From the NCBI GenBank assembly GCA_023441965.1, contig JAEZNB010000099.1, forward strand, positions 17,705-81,704: a stretch of 64,000 bases of DNA, given 5' to 3'. The stretch's first letter is position 1. Each line of letters opens with the position of its first letter. Origin of the DNA: Bacillota bacterium. Its GTDB lineage: Bacteria > Bacillota > Clostridia > Lachnospirales > Lachnospiraceae. Below, piece by piece: positions 1-5,711 of this stretch. Made by a program: the position numbers and the translations under genes. Under the pieces are notes generated by a model, which worked only from the letters and a program-made list of their open reading frames with translations, did not search any database and was not told the origin of the DNA.

Positions 1-299
1 GGAAAGAATGGGCCGAGAATTACAAGGCATGGGGCGAGTGGTATTACGACGAGCATATTGACGTCCACTACTACAAATATGATTTTCCAAATGGCGACAG
101 GCTTGCGGTTGAAGAATACCGGGATAGAGAGTATTACTGGGCAGTAGGCAAGAGAGACGAAGCTCACTATCATCTGCTACAGAAGAAAAAGCAAGCTTAC
201 GGCGGGACAAAGACCTTTGAGCAGAAGTATATGCATCAGACTTCGAGCATGACTGAAATTGTTGAGTATCTGAAAGACATTCAGAAGAAAGGAGCCTGA
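1..299 (+). CDS. Phage hypothetical protein, 3' end only
   Basis: An open frame runs from the window edge to TGA at 297-299 (about 98 residues; the start lies to the left). It is rich in Tyr, Trp and charged residues (WYYDEH, HYYKYDF, REYYWAVGKRDE) and ends DIQKKGA. No known domain was recognised. It is followed after 2 bases by the next small gene, so it belongs to the same rightward early/middle phage operon. A function is not proposed. Confidence 0.6.
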   Translation, partial: KEWAENYKAWGEWYYDEHIDVHYYKYDFPNGDRLAVEEYRDREYYWAVGKRDEAHYHLLQKKKQAYGGTKTFEQKYMHQTSSMTEIVEYLKDIQKKGA

Positions 300-301
300 T
301 C

Positions 302-486
302 ATGGAATACGATAAGAAGCTCATCGATAAGGCCAAACATTCCCGGTGTAAGATCTGTCAGGAATACATATCCGAAGCCGAGGCCGAGGGTCAGGAGTTC
401 CAAGCTTCGAAAACCAACCGGGGGGGTACTGCTTCGTACATACCCGGTGTTGGGGGGGAAGGAATTTAAGGAGGGGAAATAAATGA
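302..486 (+). pseudogene. Small zinc-binding phage protein, frame broken at G runs
   Basis: ATG at 302 opens a frame with a CKIC pair that, as read, ends at TAA 467-469 after a low-complexity tail. Two runs of seven G (419-425 and 452-458) sit in the last third. Adding one G to the first run restores a frame containing YCFVHTRCW, giving a CxxC...HxxC zinc-knuckle pattern and a stop that overlaps the next ATG. Adding one G to both runs gives an end KEFKEGK directly abutting that ATG. I infer that the intact protein is a roughly 60-residue zinc protein and that the break is a homopolymer error or a recent mutation. Confidence 0.5.
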
Positions 487-713
487 AGAACACTTTAGGC
501 GATTTAAACAATCACCTATTTGCGCAGCTTGAAAGGCTTAATGATGAGGACCTGAAGGGCGAAGCTCTACAAGAGGAGATCGGCAGGGCTAAGGCTATTA
601 ATGATGTGGCTTCCCGAATCATATCGAATGCTTCGGTTGTGCTTCAGGCGAAGAAGCTTGCTGATGATCACATGAATGCTGAATTAAAGCTACCTAAGAT
701 GTTGGAGGGTTAG
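483..713 (+). CDS. Conserved small phage protein
   Basis: A 76-residue soluble, mostly helical protein beginning MKNTLGDLNNHLFAQLERL. The pattern LGDLNxHLFAQLERLxDEDL is one I recognise from small unnamed genes in prophages of Firmicutes and enterobacteria, usually among early/middle genes; its function is not known to me. A Shine-Dalgarno AAGGAGG at 468-474 precedes the ATG. The gene lies 2 bases upstream of the HNH gene and is co-directional with it, so the two are probably cotranscribed. Confidence 0.75.
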   Translation: MKNTLGDLNNHLFAQLERLNDEDLKGEALQEEIGRAKAINDVASRIISNASVVLQAKKLADDHMNAELKLPKMLEG

Positions 714-715
714 AT

Positions 716-1510
716 ATGCCATGGAAGTATTCAGATGAAATTGTTAAGTTTGTAGCTACTAATGTCAAAGGAAAGAGACCGGCGGAGCTTACAGAGATGG
801 TAAATGCTAAGTTTGGTACCATGTTCACGGAATCCAAAATGAGGGCATTTATGAAAAATCACAAATTCAGAAATGAAATGCCTAGGAGGGTGAAAGAAGA
901 TAGGTTTTCTTATCCCAAAGAAATCAGGGATTTTATTCATCAGAATTATATTGGCACTGGTCATCAGGATATGGCCGATATGGTGAATAAGGGATTTGGA
1001 ACAAATTACACCAAAGATCAGATTAAAGGCTGCTACGCCAGATACAAACTTAATAGCGGGTTGACAGGTCACTATGTAAAAGGTCAGAAGCCCTGGAATA
1101 AAGGCAAGCCTAAATCATGGATCGGCGGTGAAGAAACCCAATTCCGAAAAGGTAATATTCCGGCCAACCGGGTCCCAATCGGTACAGAGAGGGTTGACTC
1201 AAAGGATGGATATATCTATGTGAAGATCCAGGATGGACACCTTAATAATAACTGGAAGCAAAAGCATGTACTCATCTGGGAGCAGTATAACGGCCCGGTA
1301 CCTGATGGACATGTCATCATCTTTGGAGACGGTAATAAGCGTAATTTTGATCCAGATAACCTTATCCTGGTATCACGGGCCCAGCTGGTGAGGCTCAATC
1401 AACTCAATCTGATCCAGACTGATGCGGAGTTGACCCGGACCGGGATAATTATTGCTGATATAGTATCAAAGGCCAGTCAGAGGAGGAGAAAGCAATTAGG
1501 CCAGAGCTGA
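716..1510 (+). CDS. HNH endonuclease with two N-terminal DNA-binding repeats
   Basis: 264 residues. The N-terminal half holds two similar units of about 50 residues (about 3-52 and 64-114), each with the pattern EIxxFxxxNxxGxxxxxxxxMVNxxFGTxxT, likely DNA-recognition repeats. The C-terminal half carries an HNH-type nuclease core: KHVLIWEQYNGPVPDG with His184, then GDGNKRNFDPDNL, the Asn-Asp-Asn part of the motif. Such proteins occur widely in phage genomes either as free-standing nucleases or with roles near packaging. It is convergent with the next, leftward gene, with 2 bases between the stop codons. Confidence 0.85.
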   Translation: MPWKYSDEIVKFVATNVKGKRPAELTEMVNAKFGTMFTESKMRAFMKNHKFRNEMPRRVKEDRFSYPKEIRDFIHQNYIGTGHQDMADMVNKGFGTNYTKDQIKGCYARYKLNSGLTGHYVKGQKPWNKGKPKSWIGGEETQFRKGNIPANRVPIGTERVDSKDGYIYVKIQDGHLNNNWKQKHVLIWEQYNGPVPDGHVIIFGDGNKRNFDPDNLILVSRAQLVRLNQLNLIQTDAELTRTGIIIADIVSKASQRRRKQLGQS

Positions 1511-1512
1511 TA

Positions 1513-1722
1513 TTAACCAATATACCACAGCCGTTTTTCTACATCAAAATGTAACGGAACGTGTTCTCCAGCAATTATACAGTGAAACACCATAAGCCCG
1601 TGAACCTCAAAACTGGATAAAATCTGATCGACTTTATACTTTTTACCATCCCGGCATAGCCAGAGGGGTTTTACATCTTTGATTGTATTGAATACGGCTA
1701 TTACGGACACTTCATCAGACAT
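1513..1722 (-). CDS. Small conserved hypothetical protein, leftward
   Basis: 69 residues, MSDEVSVIAVFN to RLWYIG, with a GKKYKVDQIL motif and a final LHFDVEKRLWYI, a pattern I associate with small unnamed proteins on clostridial mobile elements. A good Shine-Dalgarno (GAGGTGATC) precedes the ATG at 1722 and a consensus promoter lies further upstream. It is transcribed divergently from the RelA/SpoT-type gene, so the two may be regulated together or form a functional pair. That pairing is inference. Confidence 0.65.
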   Translation of the reverse strand: MSDEVSVIAVFNTIKDVKPLWLCRDGKKYKVDQILSSFEVHGLMVFHCIIAGEHVPLHFDVEKRLWYIG

Positions 1723-1739
1723 TTGATCACCTCGAGGAT

Positions 1740-1768
1740 ATTATAACAGGAATTGAAACTGTAGTAAA
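1740..1768 (-). promoter_or_regulatory. Sigma-A promoter for the 1513-1722 gene
   Basis: Read leftward: -35 TTTACT (1768-1763), 17-base spacer, -10 TATAAT (1745-1740). The start codon is 18 bases downstream of the -10. The quality of the match suggests expression independent of the phage lytic programme. Confidence 0.75.
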
Positions 1769-1872
1769 TTAAAGATTTATATCACAAAAGATGAATGCAC
1801 ATTGACAATTAAATATTGATAGTTTTGGTGATAATTATTTAAATAAAGGCGGTGAAAAAAATAAAGCATTAC

Positions 1873-1901
1873 ATGACAAAAAAAGACAATTATGATATAA
1901 T
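1873..1901 (+). promoter_or_regulatory. Sigma-A promoter for the RelA/SpoT-type gene
   Basis: -35 ATGACA (1873-1878), 17-base spacer, -10 TATAAT (1896-1901). A start of transcription near 1908 leaves room for the GGAGGAG ribosome-binding site at 1917-1923 before ATG 1927. This promoter lies inside the longest open frame (GTG at 1852), which argues that the longer N-terminus is not translated. Confidence 0.75.
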
Positions 1902-1926
1902 CATAGAAAAGTTTATGGAGGAGTCT

Positions 1927-2973
1927 ATGATTTCGAAATTGTCATATGATAAATGGGAAGTACCTAAATATTCTAAATCAGAAATCAATAGTGCAGGAAA
2001 AATCATTGCAAATGGTTGTGCTAATATTAAAGAGATAGAAGACGCAATAAATGTTTTAAACAATTGGAGAGCATCACATGCCTATCCGCTACATGTTATA
2101 GCTAGTAATCTTAGATCGAGCAACCCAAATGCAATCGTTGTTCAAAGATTGAAACGATTAGATTCTATTATTGGAAAATTAGACAGATTTTCTGATATGA
2201 GTTTATATAGAATGCAGGATCTAGGTGGTTGTAGAGTTATTATGGATTCGATAGATGATGTTTATGCTTCATTAAATAGATATAAAAATTCGCGCATTCG
2301 GCATGAATTAAAGCGAGAGTATGATTATATACAAGAACCTAAACAATCAGGATACAGAAGTTATCACATGGTATACCAATTCCATAGCGATAAAAAAGAC
2401 ACTTATAACAAAAATATGTTAATAGAAATTCAATTTAGAACAAAGTTACAACATATATGGGCAACTGCGGTTGAAATGATGGGACTTTATACTCAAGATA
2501 ATTTAAAATCAAGTCAAGGCAATGAAGAAGTACTAAGGTTTTTTACATTAGTATCGTCGGTATTTGCAAAAATGGAAAAAATGCCGACATGTCCCAATAC
2601 ATCTGATTTATACAATGAATTGGTTGATGAAATTAAGATAATTGATAAGAAAAATAATATTACATCATGTCTTAGTGCAATAAACGTAGCTATTAAACAT
2701 GTAAACTCTACGATGAAAGATAAAAAATATCAGTATTACATTCTGTTGTTAAATTACGGGAAAATGACATTGAGAGTAATACCATTTGATGCAAATAAAA
2801 TTGAATTGGCCACTAAGATATATAATGACATCGAGAGTAAAAAGAAAGTAGATAAAACCATAGATGTAGTTCTTGTATCTGCCAGTTCATTCGATGCATT
2901 GAGGATTGCATATCCTAATTACTTCGTAGATATTAGTGAATTTGTCGATATGATGAGAAGAATATTAGCATAA
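1927..2973 (+). CDS. RelA/SpoT-domain alarmone synthetase, prophage cargo
   Basis: 348 residues from ATG 1927. The (p)ppGpp-synthetase fold is recognisable: KRLDSIIGKL (about 75), RMQDLGGCRVIM with the metal-binding Asp (about 95), DYIQEPKQSGYRSYH, the nucleotide-binding Tyr/His segment (about 133-148), and EIQFRTKLQHIWA with the catalytic Glu (about 168). There is no HD hydrolase domain and no TGS/ACT region, so it could make but not degrade alarmone or pyrophosphorylate another target. Base composition is far more AT-rich than its neighbours. It has its own promoter and terminator, which marks it as a cargo gene. Prophage RelA/SpoT proteins (Phrann gp29, CapRel) act in anti-phage defence. 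A defence role here is inferred. The roughly 150-residue C-terminus is unassigned and could be regulatory. Confidence 0.88.
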   Translation: MISKLSYDKWEVPKYSKSEINSAGKIIANGCANIKEIEDAINVLNNWRASHAYPLHVIASNLRSSNPNAIVVQRLKRLDSIIGKLDRFSDMSLYRMQDLGGCRVIMDSIDDVYASLNRYKNSRIRHELKREYDYIQEPKQSGYRSYHMVYQFHSDKKDTYNKNMLIEIQFRTKLQHIWATAVEMMGLYTQDNLKSSQGNEEVLRFFTLVSSVFAKMEKMPTCPNTSDLYNELVDEIKIIDKKNNITSCLSAINVAIKHVNSTMKDKKYQYYILLLNYGKMTLRVIPFDANKIELATKIYNDIESKKKVDKTIDVVLVSASSFDALRIAYPNYFVDISEFVDMMRRILA

Positions 2974-2991
2974 ACAGTAGATATATTAATC

Positions 2992-3023
2992 AAAACTATC
3001 AATATTTATTGGTAGTTTTTTTG
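2992..3023 (+). terminator. Intrinsic terminator after the RelA/SpoT-type gene
   Basis: Stem AAACTATCAA / TTGGTAGTTT with one wobble pair, a short AT loop, and a run of seven T. It closes the autonomous transcription unit begun at 1873. Confidence 0.8.
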
Positions 3024-3066
3024 TTGCTTAAAACTGAAAATTTTCTCAAGAAGGGAGGAACCCACA

Positions 3067-3333
3067 ATGAATAAATACGACCGTTGCAATCGCTGTCCGG
3101 ATGAAGATACCGCAGTATGCGACACCTGCAGAGAGCCGGAACCCATGGAGCTGACATATACCTTCGTTATCCGTGATGGCATTTGCAGTATAGAAGGATT
3201 ACATAGTGATCTGGACCGGATAGTGGAGTCTCTAGGCTTCGGGTTAGTAAAGAGCACCCTGGAGAGTCCGGAGGAAATATGTGAGCATGATTTTGAGGAA
3301 GGAGCTGATCCGGATGCCGGTATGGGTGAATAA
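3067..3333 (+). CDS. Small zinc-binding phage protein
   Basis: 88 residues. The N-terminus has two cysteine pairs, CNRC and CDTC, spaced like a treble-clef or zinc-ribbon site; the C-terminal half is acidic. A strong Shine-Dalgarno (GGGAGGA) precedes the ATG at 3067. It is the first gene of the rightward phage operon that resumes after the AT-rich insert. No named family was recognised. Confidence 0.7.
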   Translation: MNKYDRCNRCPDEDTAVCDTCREPEPMELTYTFVIRDGICSIEGLHSDLDRIVESLGFGLVKSTLESPEEICEHDFEEGADPDAGMGE

Positions 3334-3433
3334 TCTGACGTGGTTTTTACTTGGAGTATGGGCCGGAGTGTTTGGACTTGCTGTAGCATTGTGTATGTGG
3401 ATTAAGAAGGGAGAGAAAGAGGATGAACAGTAA
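3314..3433 (+). CDS. Single-pass small membrane protein
   Basis: 39 residues starting MPVWVNN, with one hydrophobic helix (WFLLGVWAGVFGLAVALCMW) followed by a basic then acidic tail (IKKGEKEDEQ). The ATG at 3314 sits inside the end of the preceding gene, with AAGGAG about 10 bases upstream. The stop codon overlaps the start of the next gene, giving tight translational coupling. Similar minute membrane proteins (DUF3789-like) are common in clostridial phages; the assignment is tentative. Confidence 0.55.
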   Translation: MPVWVNNLTWFLLGVWAGVFGLAVALCMWIKKGEKEDEQ

Positions 3434-4190
3434 GGAATTATTGGAGCAGGCAGATCAGAGAATCGCTGAGGCAGAGAGTATTAAACTAGCGAAACAGAAT
3501 ATCGTTGACTTGGAACGATTACTGAATATATCTGAAAACGAATCATATGAATTGAGGTATTGCGGAGAGTATGATCTTCCCCTGGAACAAAGTCTTGATG
3601 TTGATGACTATAAGGACTTAATGGGAATAGTTAGAGGTGCATTTAGAGTATATTTATCAATGCGGAAGGTAAAGCTGGAGCAGCTGCTTGGCATCCAGCC
3701 GGTACCGGAAATACCTCCGATGCCAAAGAGCGTAATGCTCACGATGGGTGATAAACCTCTTTTCCAGAGAATGATTACACCTGACAGTCCGGAAGTTATT
3801 ATTCCTGAAATAGAGCCTGTAGATGTAATGAAAGCTGCAGTCAGTGAAGCCCTGCATATAATCGATCCGGTAGATGACAAACTGGCCGGCATCCTGCAGG
3901 AGGAGGCTCAGAAGATTGAGTATAAGTCAGTCGAGAATGAAGGATCCCTGGGAAAGTATCCGCCAAATAAAAAGCAGCCAAGGCTATCTGACAATCTCTT
4001 CGAGGAAATCAAAAAGATGTATGTCGATGAGGGCAAGACCAATAAGGAGATCGCCGAAGTCTACAAGGTTAAGCCGAGTGATGTAAGTAATTTCGTTGCC
4101 AAGCACAAGCTAAACCGCAGGAGTTATGATAAGTCCATCGGTGGCAAACCGAACCCTCTGAAACAGCCTGATGAAACGGAGCATCCCTGA
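3423..4190 (+). CDS. Phage protein with C-terminal helix-turn-helix
   Basis: 255 residues. The N-terminal region is helical, the middle is Pro/acidic rich and probably disordered, and residues about 195-235 form a resolvase-type HTH (KMYVDEGKTNKEIAEVYKV followed by PSDVSNFVAKHKL). The tail is polar. It is likely a DNA-binding regulator or replication accessory of the middle operon. It overlaps the genes on both sides by 11 and 20 bases. No specific family name was recognised. Confidence 0.7.
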   Translation: MNSKELLEQADQRIAEAESIKLAKQNIVDLERLLNISENESYELRYCGEYDLPLEQSLDVDDYKDLMGIVRGAFRVYLSMRKVKLEQLLGIQPVPEIPPMPKSVMLTMGDKPLFQRMITPDSPEVIIPEIEPVDVMKAAVSEALHIIDPVDDKLAGILQEEAQKIEYKSVENEGSLGKYPPNKKQPRLSDNLFEEIKKMYVDEGKTNKEIAEVYKVKPSDVSNFVAKHKLNRRSYDKSIGGKPNPLKQPDETEHP

Positions 4191-4368
4191 GACGGTACCT
4201 ACAAAGGAAGACGTACATGAGGTAAAATGTTCCGTATGTGGCAAGCTGATCAGATTTACCGGAGCAATGACGAGAGTGAATTACACATATCAACTGTTCC
4301 ATAAGGGCAAGCGGAAATACTACTGCGGATATCAGCACCTGCAGGCCGGAAAGATGAGGGGTGATTGA
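4171..4368 (+). CDS. Small zinc-finger phage protein
   Basis: 65 residues with CSVCGK near residue 20 and YYCGYQH near residue 52, a C2-CH arrangement suggesting a zinc site. It overlaps the HTH gene by 20 bases and the next gene by 8 bases, so it is read from the same message. The function is unknown. Confidence 0.6.
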   Translation: MKRSIPETVPTKEDVHEVKCSVCGKLIRFTGAMTRVNYTYQLFHKGKRKYYCGYQHLQAGKMRGD

Positions 4369-4792
4369 TACGACAGAGAAAGAACTGAACCAGCTCCATT
4401 ACATCAATAAAGAGATCGAGGTCCTCAAGGAACAGCTGGATGAGCTGAAATCCAGGAGCGTGATCAAAGGTCAGGAGATCACCGGCATGCCATTTGTAAC
4501 CGGGACATCGGATAAGACTGCCTGCATTGCCATAGCGATCCGGGAAGTGGAAGAGCTTTATGAGATTAAGCTCCGGGAATTGTATCTGGTTCGAGGGAGA
4601 ATTGAGAGGTACATAAACACGATTGAGGATGCAGAGCTTCGGCTGATTGTGAGACTTAGATGCATAAACAATATGCGCTGGGAGGATATCGGGGCAGAAA
4701 TGAGCATGGACCGAAGGACAGCATCAAGAAAATATTATAAATTTATCCGGGAAAATAAAGTTGCCCACAATGCCCGCGAGAATAGTTTATAA
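4361..4792 (+). CDS. DUF1492/ArpU-like late transcription regulator
   Basis: 143 residues, GTG start at 4361. An N-terminal coiled-coil segment (KEIEVLKEQLDELKSR) is followed by a C-terminal sigma-70 region-4-like helix-turn-helix (LRLIVRLRCINNMRWEDIG, then DRRTASRKYYKFI). This architecture and the position just before terminase match the RinA/ArpU/DUF1492 group, which switch on late gene expression in phages of Firmicutes. The gene ends exactly at a TATAAT-containing region (4788-4793) that may form a late promoter. I infer that it controls the late operon and the RNA that follows. Confidence 0.8.
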   Translation: MIDTTEKELNQLHYINKEIEVLKEQLDELKSRSVIKGQEITGMPFVTGTSDKTACIAIAIREVEELYEIKLRELYLVRGRIERYINTIEDAELRLIVRLRCINNMRWEDIGAEMSMDRRTASRKYYKFIRENKVAHNARENSL

Positions 4793-4880
4793 TGGTTTAC
4801 ATGGAAGGTTGTCAAGAGACGACCTCCTGCCGGTCGCTAGGTGTCACAGCCTGGTGGCCGGTTTCCCCGTAAGGGGGATA

Positions 4881-4954
4881 GGAACGTAGCTCAACGGCAG
4901 AGCATCTAACTGGCACGCTGACAGTGATGTAGGGTTCAATTCCCTGCCGTTCCA
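4881..4954 (+). tRNA. tRNA-like element, non-canonical acceptor and anticodon arm
   Basis: The 74-base element has an A-box-like TAGCTCAACGG and a perfect B-box (GGTTCAATTCC). D stem GCTC/GAGC (4889-4892/4900-4903), T arm TAGGG/CCCTG with a 7-base loop (4930-4946), discriminator A at 4954. The acceptor stem has only six pairs (GGAACG/CGTTCC). The anticodon arm is ACTG/CAGT (4909-4912/4922-4925) closing a 9-base loop, so no anticodon can be assigned. It is either a decayed tRNA or a deliberate mimic. Confidence 0.5.
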
Positions 4955-4998
4955 CTCCCTCCTCCCCCGAGGGACTTTATACTCCCCCATACATTGAA

Positions 4999-5031
4999 AG
5001 GCATTCTGCATGATCGGCAGGGTGCCTTTTT
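4999..5031 (+). terminator. Intrinsic terminator after the tRNA-like RNA
   Basis: A ten-pair stem AGGCATTCTG/CAGGGTGCCT with two wobbles, followed by five T. It would stop transcription before terminase, so late expression needs either antitermination or the promoters downstream. Confidence 0.8.
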
Positions 5032-5035
5032 GGTA

Positions 5036-5064
5036 TTGCAGAATTCTGTAATATGGTGTATAAT
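5036..5064 (+). promoter_or_regulatory. Sigma-A promoter for the 5097-5402 gene
   Basis: -35 TTGCAG (5036-5041), 17-base spacer, -10 TATAAT (5059-5064), immediately after a terminator. It gives the next gene its own transcription unit. Confidence 0.8.
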
Positions 5065-5096
5065 TATGGAAAATGAGGGTAAAGGGGGAAACCAAT

Positions 5097-5402
5097 ATGT
5101 ATACTAAGGATGATTACGTACATGATTTATATATAAAAGAACATGGTAGTGGAATGGAACAAGCAGAGGCTGCATTTAGATGTAGGCTCTACGAAGCAGG
5201 AAAAGATCCTTCTTATGAGTTGTCTGATTATGCAATTAATGAAAGGAAAAAGAAGAACGAGAAAATGCAGGGAAAGTTTGCAATACCATTAATAGTATCT
5301 ATATTAATAGCTATTATTTCGGCGCTTAATATGTCAACCACAGGTTTCGTTGTTGGGGCACTTGGGATTGCTATTAGCCTTTTCTTTGGACGCTACATTT
5401 AA
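5097..5402 (+). CDS. Small two-helix membrane protein, separately expressed
   Basis: 101 residues from ATG 5097, chosen because AAAGGGGG lies 8 bases upstream; a longer frame from 5073 lacks a ribosome-binding site. A charged cytosolic N-terminal domain (about 65 residues) is followed by two membrane helices, FAIPLIVSILIAIISAL and GFVVGALGIAISLFFG, in a hairpin. The gene has its own promoter and a UUCG-loop terminator and interrupts the order late regulator-terminase, so it is an insertion. Small membrane proteins in such places often block superinfection, but no family was recognised and that role is only a suggestion. Confidence 0.7.
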   Translation: MYTKDDYVHDLYIKEHGSGMEQAEAAFRCRLYEAGKDPSYELSDYAINERKKKNEKMQGKFAIPLIVSILIAIISALNMSTTGFVVGALGIAISLFFGRYI

Positions 5403-5407
5403 TTATT

Positions 5408-5429
5408 AGGCATCCTTCGGGGTGCTTTC
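5408..5429 (+). terminator. Intrinsic terminator with UUCG loop
   Basis: Stem AGGCATCC/GGGTGCTT around a C(UUCG)G tetraloop, with a short T run. It closes the unit that starts at 5036. Confidence 0.7.
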
Positions 5430-5444
5430 CCATTTATACACCAA

Positions 5445-5473
5445 TTGATATCTAGTAATTATCCGGTTATAAT
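5445..5473 (+). promoter_or_regulatory. Strong sigma-A promoter for the 5505 gene
   Basis: -35 TTGATA (5445-5450), 17-base spacer, -10 TATAAT (5468-5473). One mismatch to consensus overall, among the best in the window. Confidence 0.85.
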
Positions 5474-5504
5474 GTAATAATCAAATTATGACTGGAGAAT
5501 AATG

Positions 5505-5711
5505 ATGGATGATTTTTTAGTTGGTATCGCACAAGATATCGCATCTGGGTTGATATTGGCAGCTATTCTGTTTTTAATTAAAAAACTGAACGACTTGATA
5601 AAAAAAATCATGCAAATGAAATATAAAACTTTAATAAGAGCCTTAGGGCTCTTTTTTCATACTAAACAAACACGATTGAGAGGTGGGATGCGTGGCAAGA
5701 GCACCGGATGA
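5505..5711 (+). CDS. Small membrane protein whose frame crosses a terminator
   Basis: 68 residues as read from ATG 5505; the adjacent ATG at 5502 is closer to the GGAG. One membrane helix (IASGLILAAILFLI) is followed by a Lys-rich amphipathic stretch. A terminator hairpin at 5636-5657 lies inside the frame, before the stop at 5709, so most transcripts would lack a stop codon. Two readings are possible: a non-stop message controlled by tmRNA, as known for arfA and brfA, or a one-base error in the A8 run near 5600, which would create an earlier stop. The last codons overlap terS. Confidence 0.55.
   Translation: MDDFLVGIAQDIASGLILAAILFLIKKLNDLIKKIMQMKYKTLIRALGLFFHTKQTRLRGGMRGKSTG
5636..5657 (+). 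terminator. Intrinsic terminator inside an open frame
   Basis: Stem AAGAGCC/GGCTCTT with loop TTAG and six T. It ends the unit started at 5445 and shields terS from it. Confidence 0.8.

Larger units (their letters stand above)
4806..5031 (+). ncRNA. Structured RNA with tRNA-like domain and terminator
   Basis: No gene fits 4793-5096; instead the plus strand folds into consecutive elements. Hairpin 1: 4806-4813/4818-4825 (8 bp, AAGA loop). Hairpin 2: 4830-4841/4850-4861 (12 bp including wobbles). Hairpin 3: CCCC/GGGG at 4865-4876 with a GUAA tetraloop. Then come a tRNA-like fold at 4881-4954 and an intrinsic terminator at 4999-5031. A TATAAT at 4788-4793 could be the -10 of its promoter, but no good -35 is present, which fits activator dependence. 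It could be a late-leader RNA under antitermination control, a tRNA mimic, or a small regulatory RNA. I do not recognise a named family. Confidence 0.6.

Noticed and set aside
1802..1835. TTGACA at 1802-1807 as the -35 of the synthetase promoter
   Set aside because: The only TATAAT-like hexamer in reach (1830-1835) is 22 bases away, too far. The ATGACA-17-TATAAT pair at 1873-1901 fits better and matches the ribosome-binding site at 1917.
1852..1926. Longer N-terminus of the RelA/SpoT protein from GTG 1852
   Set aside because: It has no properly spaced ribosome-binding site and would place the best promoter inside the coding region; ATG 1927 with GGAGGAG is preferred.
4844..5095. Leftward open frame across the structured RNA
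   Set aside because: It has no ribosome-binding site, shows low-complexity translation, and crosses a tRNA-like fold and a terminator.
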